Origin: Chamaecyparis obtusa
Lineage: Eukaryota > Streptophyta > Pinopsida > Cupressales > Cupressaceae
Assembly (NCBI GenBank): GCA_027943335.1
Contig: BSBK01009273.1
Location: forward strand, 1,794,501 to 1,858,500
Direction of reading: 5' to 3'
DNA length: 64,000 nt
The translations under genes and the position numbers were made by a program. The notes below the pieces were generated by a model, which worked only from the letters and a program-made list of their open reading frames with translations, ran no database searches and was not told where the DNA came from. Positions 59,598 through 64,000 of the stretch are shown here, piece by piece (position 1 is the first letter of the stretch; every line of letters starts with the position of its first letter).

Positions 59598-61026
59598 TGT
59601 TGGCATTAACCGGTAAGGATGCAACCGGTAAATGGTAAAGTGGTGTTGTCATTGATGTCATTAGCTAACTTTGTTCAAATAGGGAACAAGTGACAATAGT
59701 AGTAAATAGTTGCAGTTGTCAAGAGAAACTGTTTAGGAAACCGGTGACACCTATTGAGCAGAGATACACTTATTGCTCGGAGTGGCGACCTGTGTAGCAA
59801 AGTGTACTGTGACAGGTGAAGTAACTAACCGGAGCAGTGACCGGTAAGCATATGACCGGAACAGAACCAGTATAGACAGAGAAAAGAAAAGTAACACGTG
59901 AAGACATTTACCTGTACACTGCATAAGGAAGGGAGTGAACCGATCATCTCTAATCGATGAGATATCATTTAGACCAGTGAACCAGTGACAGTCACAGCTG
60001 ACAAACACTTAAGTGACTCTTCCACTGAGATTTGTTGCACAAATCACGTAGGACTTTTTGTTATGATTTAGATCAGTGCAAAGGCACAGTTGAAGGATTT
60101 AATGCTGAAATTTATGGCATTAAAACATGGCGGAATCCCATGTAAAGGAAAGTATGCAACACACATCTGATGTTTCCTTTACAAAACCAAAATACAACTG
60201 CATGGCGGATCTCTTGTTGAGAAAAAGCCTATGTCATGCATCTGTTGTTTCCTCTCATAACTGAGACTTGACTAGATGATAGATCCAAAGGAGATCTTCG
60301 TGGATACCGCAACATACAAAAAGCATGAAAGGCAAAGGAAGTTTATTTATTCTTCAGCCAGCGAAGAATATCATTTGCCTTCATTCTGCCAAAAAGAAAG
60401 AGTGAACCTGTACGTTGAGCAAAGCTACGATAAGGGATAAGGAGAAGAAAAGAAGAAAAAGAGAAGAGTGAAAGGAAGCACAACAACCTGAAGAGAGCGT
60501 AGATGTGGTGTCTGGTGATGACTCTCAGTGGATGAAATAGTGATCTTATCAGGCTCAACAAAGCCAATCTCAAAAGATCAAACCCTCTATTGCTCTCTGA
60601 CAATTGCAATAGTAAAAGTGGACATTAACAGGTCCTTTGTATTAAATCCCTTAACCGGGTGACATCTAGTAGATGTTCTAAAGTCCTCTAACAAGGTAGG
60701 CTTTAACAGGCTTTATTTCCTAAATCCTCTAACCGGGTCGCATCTAACAAGTGTGTTTGTAGTCCTTTAACAAGGAAGGCTTTTAACAAGGCGCACTTCA
60801 GAAGAGTGCAAAATTTGTGCGTTCTACTCACACTGTGGTTTTCTCCCACTTTGGATTTCCACATGATACATCTGGTGTTTATTACTACTATGATCTTGTG
60901 ATAGTTATTTCTTTTATAGGATTTGTTCTACATGCAGTTGTAGTTAGCTTATATCAGATTGTTTTCAAGTTTTAGTGGGTGCCGATTCACCCCTCCCCTC
61001 TCAGTACCGATTGGGACCATCAATAC
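59598..61026 (+). repeat. Putative Copia LTR rich in ACCGGT words
   Basis: It starts TGTTGGCATTAACCGG, has many (A)ACCGGT and TTTAACAAGG words, and ends near the pyrimidine-rich ATTCACCCCTCCCCTCTCAG followed by GGGACCATCAATA. This wording is usual for the last part of Copia LTRs of this type. No primer site follows, and no target duplication was found, so the limits are approximate. Confidence 0.5.
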
Positions 61027-61254
61027 AAAATTTTCCACTATCAAAAGCTAGAATTTCCCCAGATAGGATTTCCATACTAAATTACTAGAGTTGCTTCAAA
61101 TCAGCTTTTGCAAGTTTATTTTCTGATTTTGCTCACAAATCACATTATTCATACCTCTTGAATAACCTCATTTGTTTAAGCCAAAGTTATCAATCCAGGT
61201 TTAGGTATGCTAAGAAGTTAACATACAAACGATAGTTTTCTTCTCCCACTTTAC

Positions 61255-62040
61255 AACCATGGAGATAGCTAAACTACTGCTAGTGCCAAAAATATGGACA
61301 TGCTGAATATGATTGCAAGAAAAGACAATATAATATATTCCATGTGCAAAAAAATGAAACTAATGAATCAGATACTACTAATGAAGGCCATGATGATCAG
61401 TTTGGATTGATGGTGCTTTCAAACAAAAGTTAAAACCATTTGTTGGTTATTTGATTCAAGTGCATCCAAGCATTTCACCTGTCAAAAGGAATGGTATGTC
61501 AAGTTAATTATTGATGATAGCCACAAGGATTCTATTTTTTCTTCGAGGTAGCAAGTTGCATATAATCAAGGGGATAGGCGGTGTCAAAATTGCACTTGAT
61601 AACAGCATCGAATTTTTAATACAAAATGTTAAGAACTTTCCAGGATTGAGTATTAATTTACTTTCTATTATACAAATCACAAAAAGTTCTAACATTTTCA
61701 TTCAATTTTGTGACAAAGAGTGTATGATGAAAAATAAAATAAAGTAATTGTTTGAGGCATTAGGCTAGGTAGCATCTACGAACTTGTTGATCCTATATTG
61801 CATGCTACACTTGAAGAATAGTGGTCTGATCATAAATCTAAAACGATCAAGGCAAAACCTAGTATTATCGCACAATTGGCAAATGTATCTTTCAGTTCAT
61901 GGGGTGTTCCAATATATTGGCATTTAGGACAGTTCTTCTCCACATACATATTACCAACATAAAGCTAAAGGAGTCTTGATTATGCCAAAGATTCAGCATA
62001 TATAGAGTTTCTCTCTAGTCAAGAATTCATCTCCAAAAGA
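61255..62040 (+). pseudogene. Copia gag knuckle, protease and pre-integrase remnant
   Basis: Reads KYGHAEYDCKKRQYNIFHVQ (end of a zinc knuckle), then after shifts the protease (FDSSASKHFTCQKEW; SKLHIIKGIGGVKIAL; NFPGLSINLLSIIQITKSSN) and GSIYELVDPI of the pre-integrase region. The protease active-site triad appears as DSS instead of DSG. There are several stops. It is plus-strand, like the LTR at 59598-61026, and may be part of the same element. Confidence 0.8.
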
Positions 62041-62637
62041 TTCCCCCATTGTGCCTTGAAGACCCCGCTAGTGTTCTAAAGGTGACTTGTTGTGTAGGTG
62101 TCAACAAGGAACCCCCAGCTTTTGCTTTTAAGGGAGTGTGTAGGTGTCTTAGTTTTAGTCTTCAGTCCCTTGCTTGTGCAAAGTGTCGAGTTTTCGGGGT
62201 TTTTCGTCAGATTCAGAGTATCATCAAATCAATATTTCAATGTCTTGACTAGGAAGGGCGAATTTGTCAATCTCACAGTGCTACAACCAGTGTTGGTCTT
62301 CAAGTTGGTGCCAGTATGGTTGGAAGTATATTCTGAAGCTACAAATATGTTCAGACAAGATAATGAAGAAACATGCAGCTTTCTAAGATGATTTCTAACA
62401 ACTTTCTATTTTTATAGTTGTTTTTTTCTTTCTTTTTTCTATTTTTAGAAAGTGTCATTTTTAGCATTGATAGGTCAATTTGGGAAATTTCTATTTTTAG
62501 AAGTTTCTATTTTTAGGAAGTGTCGGTATGGGTTTTAAGGTTTTGAGGTCAATCATGTCAAACTGCAATAAAAAAGGTTGTCAGGATATCAAAGAAATAA
62601 TCTAGAAAGTTAAGTGGTTGCAAGTTAATGTTGCAAA
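62041..62637. other. No recognised gene
   Basis: Overlapping plus-strand frames (62049-62391) with no motif, then a stretch of repeated CTATTTTTAG words (62400-62520). Confidence 0.4.
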
Positions 62638-64000
62638 TGTGAAGAACCGAAACTGGCTTCTTCCATATCCACTTATTTTATTTAAAATATTTGCAGCACT
62701 TGCTCAATAAATCTTTTAATTGCAATTTAATAATCAATCTTCACCAAATTCAAAATAATCCATCCAAGACAAATGATATTCCTTGATAATTTAATTGATT
62801 CTTATTTCCCATTACAAACAATATATAAAAGCATTTCAATTAATATAAAAAACAAAGGCACCTGGCAGTCCGAAAATGCTTGTAATTTGTAATGTCTTTC
62901 ATAAAAACATACCACAATTCTCTAACGCCTAAACTCCAGTCTGTACATTCACGGCAAGATGTAATATCATGAGGTTGGCTTGTTGTGTTGATGGTTTCAG
63001 CAGAAGTATTAATCTGACCCTATTTTCCAGTCACGTGAGCAAACAATGAAGCTCCTCAAATTCCCAATTAAAAAACGCAGCCATGTAATTAATGTGGGTT
63101 TCCAGATTTTGTGAATTCAATCTCAATATAATTAATTCAGCATCTGCAAGAAGATCTCTGCCAATCTCTCAATCAATTATTAAACCTCAGCCATGAAACA
63201 ATTCAGAATCCTTAAGAACAAATGATTCGCCTGTAGAAATAACTTCACCAAAAACCTGAACACCAATTTATTAATTGCAGCATCGGCAATTAACTAACAG
63301 CAGATTTCCCAATAAAAACAACCTCAGCAAATTTGAATGCAATTACCAAATGAAGAAACACAAAACTCCTCCAAACAATTTTAGAACTCCAGCAAGAAGA
63401 CAAATCAAACCCTAGAATGAATAAATTGATTTGCCTGCAGAACAAACTTCTCATAAACCCAGTATACATTAGCACTGGATTTAATTCAGAATCAGCAACT
63501 GCAAAATTCACCACCAATCTGTGATGGCTCAAATTGCCAGAAGAGGAATTAGTCCTCAAAACCCTAGCCGATTTCTCACAGCCAAGAGACTTAATAAATT
63601 TTATCAAATCAACAATGAATGAATGAAAGTGCTTTTTCGAGTAGAATATATAGCTTTTTCTGAAAAAGCACAATTTCACTTTTTTCATTAAAAAGGCTTT
63701 TAAATGACCTCTTCACTTTATAACATTAAAGTTATAAAGTATTAAAGTTATTAAATTAAAATAATTTAATTTAATAACAATAACTTTAAAAACCAAAAGC
63801 CTCTGAATCCCGCTGATTGTATGAACTCATTTCCGACACCAGAGCCTCAAATGCCAACTGCCCTGCCGAAAATGACCCACTGCCAAAAATAGCCAACTGC
63901 TAAAAATAGACTTACTATAAATAGTCTCTCAAACTGGAGATTCATTGAAACTCAATCCTAAGACATCTAACACTTCGTGCAGACACCTTGCTAATCCTGG
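62638..64000 (-). repeat. Family G LTR copy 4, cut by the window edge
   Basis: It starts (left end) TGTGAAGAACCG, the same terminus as 28453, and from about 63300 is nearly identical to 29100-29760. Minus-strand orientation. The open frame at 63290-63688 is LTR sequence shared with 29154-29357. Its outer end lies beyond 64000. Confidence 0.88.

Noticed and set aside
1..64000. tRNA genes, CRISPR arrays or bacterial-type operons
   Set aside because: No cloverleaf with A and B boxes, no regularly spaced repeats with unique spacers and no ribosome-binding-site gene clusters were seen. The TGGTATCAGAGC words are retroelement primer sites.

Overview
The window comes from a plant nuclear genome, most likely a gymnosperm (possibly a conifer). 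The evidence is one intron-rich plant gene with very long transposon-packed introns, many Copia and Gypsy-type LTR elements primed by initiator-tRNA-Met-like sites, LINE remnants and a hAT transposon with introns. Species and family cannot be fixed from the sequence alone. There is no bacterial, organellar or viral gene content.

The only recognisable host gene lies on the minus strand and spans at least 27012-58642. Eight exons (58484-58642, 56991-57033, 53797-53879, 53577-53639, 53369-53443, 34706-34822, 27263-27504, 27012-27056) join with GT-AG introns into one open frame of 275 complete codons. The frame matches the middle of the histidine acid phosphatase-like domain of plant VIP1/VIH (PPIP5K) enzymes, which make and break inositol pyrophosphates. 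The ATP-grasp kinase half and first exons lie beyond the right edge. The last exons were not found, so they lie beyond the left edge or the gene is broken. The introns include one of 18,546 bp and one of 7,201 bp; the two at the window edges are open-ended.

Layout. 1-1431: 3' end of a plus-strand Copia element with its LTR. 1656-4977: a 964-bp direct repeat pair around an acidic, unrecognised minus-strand ORF. 4978-10236: low-information sequence with two degraded LINE pieces. 10237-11317: tail of a minus-strand Copia element carrying eight 47-bp tandem repeats. 11318-12597 and 20911-22192: two copies of one solo LTR. 14760-15520: a degenerate tandem array of about 80-bp units. 15665-17030 and 17397-19136: two solo LTRs, the second inserted inside an unrecognised ORF whose frame resumes exactly across it. 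22740-25586: degraded hAT transposon. 28319-34043: nested solo LTRs, a gag/pol-less LTR element with a 270-bp interior, and a Copia-type LTR carrying a 343-bp hAT MITE. 38520-44782: the one structurally complete retrotransposon, a minus-strand Copia element with TSD TCTAT and decayed coding capacity. 46074-52186: a broken Gypsy-type element interrupted by a solo LTR. 59598-62040: Copia LTR and protease remnants. 62638-64000: another LTR cut by the window edge.

Many Gypsy-type LTRs here share the terminus TGTAATGTCCCC/GGGGACATTACA. Most are solo LTRs with exact or one-mismatch 5-bp target duplications. No tRNA, rRNA, CRISPR array or operon was seen. No convincing new protein-coding system was found. 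The most unusual items are the gene's intron architecture, two unrecognised ORFs, the hAT/MITE pair and several unusual repeat structures.
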